Assembly: GCA_963555705.1 (NCBI GenBank)
Contig: OY743183.1
Span: forward strand, 46,613,466 to 46,677,465
Length of the DNA stretch: 64,000 nucleotides
Direction of reading: 5' to 3'
DNA from: Ligustrum vulgare
Lineage: Eukaryota > Streptophyta > Magnoliopsida > Lamiales > Oleaceae
Both the position numbers and the translations under genes were made by a program. Below the pieces are notes generated by a model. That model searched no databases. It was not told the DNA's origin and saw only the letters and a list, made by a program, of their open reading frames with translations. Within the stretch, counting starts at the first letter, position 1; each line of letters starts with the position of its first letter. Of this stretch, positions 61,127 through 64,000 are shown in pieces.

Positions 61127-62440
61127 TGTAATGACCCCAAAAATCACGTGAATATTTTTTATTTTCTTTATTAGCATGTGACACAATTGACGTCACACAA
61201 TTGAGTTTTCAAAATCATTTTCATTTCACATAAAATAAAACCTATTTCTTTAAAAAGTAATGGCATTAATTTTTGAAATTTTTTTCTAGTTAATATAAAA
61301 TATCATGGTTTTAAACATTTTACATTTACAATAATAATAATGAACTTAATAAAAATGTGACAGTTCAAAAAAAATACTTCCTATTCGGTGGTGTGTCCAC
61401 ATTTCACAGGTTGTCACTTAGCACAACATTATTTGTATCGCCATCTGAAGATCCGCACCAACCTTTTTTATTTCTATGACTACCGAAAAATTAAGAATTC
61501 GTGGGATGAGCACATATGTGCTTAATGAGCAGAATATTGTGCACATGTGCTATTACACATTTAAATATAAAAGTCAACCTCACATACTCAAGACAAATGC
61601 AAATGTATGTATAGTTTACAATATGTCGTCAAAGTAATACAACTTGATATATGGACAGAATATCTGTATATCCAAAATAATTAACAGATACAGATCGTAA
61701 TGTGTTGTATATACCTTATCACAGGTTGCTTAAACAACAAATCATTATCGTAATAGACAATCATAATTGAGACACCCCGTAGGTACCATATTACTGATAA
61801 TCCATACGTTATAGATACTTTTCATTATTGATAACTACACACTATACTGCAATGCATAACATGATAAGTCCCTTACGGTTCTCATCTCGTACCTCGAGTG
61901 CTCAATGTATAACATATCATAATTGCCCATAACCAATAAATTCAATCATACACACCCAAGTTGATCCCACCAAAGATCTCATGAATTTCCACGTTAATAT
62001 ACCAACATGTCTTAGGATTATTAGGCAGTTCAAGGTATATGACCTCATAACAAGAATTATGAGAGAGGTACATTGGAGCAATCGTAGTCTAGTATGTAAG
62101 TGTTGAATACTTTCAACAAGATAAGCATATCATACTCACATTATAAAATCATTAATCACTTATCTAGCAGGACTTTATCTTTAGAGTCCTAACCCTATTC
62201 CACTAATTCAATAAACTAGAGTCAGACCTCCAAGAGACTCCTACATCATTTAGTACTCTCATGCTACAATGCATTTGTGTAAAACAATCCTATCAAGATT
62301 GTTCTATTCGCCTCTATAAATACAAGTCATCCATCTACCAATCGGTTGGCATATTATTTTTAGTTTATAGCCTATAGCTAAATATTCTCTTTCTTTGCTA
62401 ACTTAAGCATCGAATGTGCGACAAGAACATGCCTTGACGA
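61127..62440. repeat. LTR-like sequence, boundaries uncertain
   Basis: It begins TGTAATGACCCCAAAAATCACG, like the plus-strand ends of the chromovirus-type LTRs elsewhere here, and has no ORF. The far end and target duplication were not found, so this may be only a fragment. Confidence 0.35.
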
Positions 62441-64000
62441 TTTTTTTTTTCAGGTATAGGAGATAAGGGTGGCAAACGGGCTGGTCAGTTCGGAAGTTTG
62501 GCTCGACTCGTAAAAAAGGGACTTGGGCTTGGATCGAACAGAAAATTTGGATGTTCGATAGTTCGGGTTCGGCTCGTGGACTAGTCCAATGAATAGCGAA
62601 ATGGGCCGAAAATTCGAGCCAACACATTTCGAGCTCGTATTGGCTAATGACACACTCACAATCTCATGGTTATTCTTCTAGCCAATTTATTGATAAATTT
62701 GCAGCTCTCAACTATATTCAAATTCCCGACAATTTTGTGGACTTAAAAAATGAGATCTAAGATATTAGAACTTATTGAAAATTTGAGGTTGTCTAAATTT
62801 AATAAATAAACTGTCACAGATGTGTCTGGACAGTAACCAGTTAACAGTAATTTGTTAAGTTTGTTTAGAGCAGTACCAGATGAATCTTGCTCAGGAAGAT
62901 TCGTCTGGATAGTAAAACGTAAACAATCAGAATAAATTGTGCGAAATAGTAAATAGACAAGAACACAATAGTTTGAGCTTAATGTGGGAAAAACCCTAAC
63001 AGGGAAAACCCACGGTTCGCATCCTGCGAACAAAAACAAATCACTATATAAGGAAAGAGTTTATACAGATCAAGCTAAACTACATAATAAATCTACGCAT
63101 AGACTTTATCAAACATCCAAGAAATAGATCACTCTCTGATCCTTCTGTGGCACGTAATGTGAGCTGGCGTCCCACCACTCTTCAGTAGTTTTCTTTGAAT
63201 CTGCAACACTTTCCAGCAACACGAACTCCCGTTCGATCTTGATCCAAACCTCCCGTTTGATTTTCACGCTGAAAATCTTTCCTTCTCTAAGTGATTAAGT
63301 CCCCCTCCTGGAGTATTGAAGTCACAACACGAATGAAGCTTTAATTATTTGCACCACATGAAAAACATAGCTTCAAGACTTCTTTAAAGTGGATGTGTAT
63401 TTTTGTAAGCACCACACGAAAATTGGATTCTACACATCTTAAAAAAACATCTCGTTTTCTCTTCTCTTTATAGTGCAATTAGGTTTACTTGACTCCCAAG
63501 TTTTCTTATTGCACAAGATATCTACTACCTGCAAAATATGGTAGAGATAATTAGTAAAAGGTAAGATAATTATCCTTAAATAAATCTTACCATGAATAAT
63601 GATAATGATAAATCATAAAAGATCTTACAATTTATCAATCAAGTGATAAACCTTGATGTTTATCACCATATTTTCGGCCCCTATAAATATTCTTCACAAT
63701 CAAGATTTTCGACCTTATAATCTTACCATATGCAAAGATAAGATTAAAAATATTCTTGACCATATCAAGAAGATACTTACCATATCTTGGATAAGCTTGA
63801 GTATCAAGAATAATTACAAAATATATCATCAAGAATTTTACCAAAATCACAATATTTCGAGATCATGATTTCAATATTATACTCGGCCAATTAAAATATT
63901 TTACTAAGACTTAAAATATAATCAAAATACTTATAAGTGATAAAGATAGAATTTCAAGCCAAGTAAAATATTATCACAATATTTCTTGATCATTATCATA
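62441..64000. other. Unassigned repeat-like sequence to the window edge
   Basis: 62460-62640 begins GGGTGGCAAACGGGCTGG and is rich in GGGCT/CGAGC phrases, like small DNA elements common in plants. 62818-63640 (GTGGGAAAAACCCTAACAGGG, then CACTATATAAGGAAAGAG) looks like a Copia LTR, but ends were not found. 63640-64000 is AT-rich with no gene. Confidence 0.35.

Overview
The window looks like heterochromatic or intergenic DNA of a plant nuclear genome, probably a eudicot. It is almost wholly nested transposable elements: Copia and Gypsy LTR retrotransposons with tRNA-Met or Tat-type primer sites, Helitrons, Mutator-like and MITE elements, and tRNA-derived SINEs. The flanks are AT-rich and full of microsatellites. 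I see no intact host gene. The only recognisable host coding sequence is a decayed cytosolic HSP70 fragment split by a retrotransposon. I cannot name the species.

Layout. (1) 1-11623: a SIRE-type Copia element on the minus strand with gag, pol and a downstream env-like ORF. Its 3' LTR runs off the left edge and is split by a 2.7 kb TG...CA insertion (52-2787, TSD ATTTT). The SIRE element lies in the gag of an older plus-strand Copia (11624-17979), whose own 3' LTR is split by a Mutator-like element (14458-17697, 9-bp TSD). (2) 18451-22936: a second element of that Mutator-like family, carrying a minus-strand Helitron (19967-22874). (3) 24418-34267: a young Tat-type Gypsy element (two 609-bp LTRs with about five differences by eye, TSD CATGT) inserted in a MITE. 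It has gag-pol on the minus strand and a convergent, intron-containing antisense gene on the plus strand. (4) 34491-37800: MITEs, three SINEs with clear target duplications, and a diverged tandem duplication. (5) 37801-53796: about 16 kb bounded by Helitron termini. The other copy of the duplication supplies the empty site. Inside are another Helitron 3' end, the HSP70 fragment, a non-autonomous chromovirus-like LTR element inserted in HSP70 (43448-51307, TSD GTTTC), and an Athila/Tat-type solo LTR inside that (47309-48937, TSD ATATA). (6) 54077-59248: a fold-back Mutator-like element with C-rich and G-rich arms. (7) 59257-64000: a small element with a tRNA-Met primer site and weak LTR-like sequence.

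Three features go beyond routine annotation. The Tat antisense gene has a G-box and TATA box of its own. The SIRE element repeats a 16-bp palindrome cluster both next to the LTR TATA box and in front of the env-like ORF, so the env-like ORF may have its own promoter. The 16-kb Helitron can be delimited to the base from its paralogous empty site. All open retroelement frames carry some stop or frameshift, so each element is probably defective as assembled.
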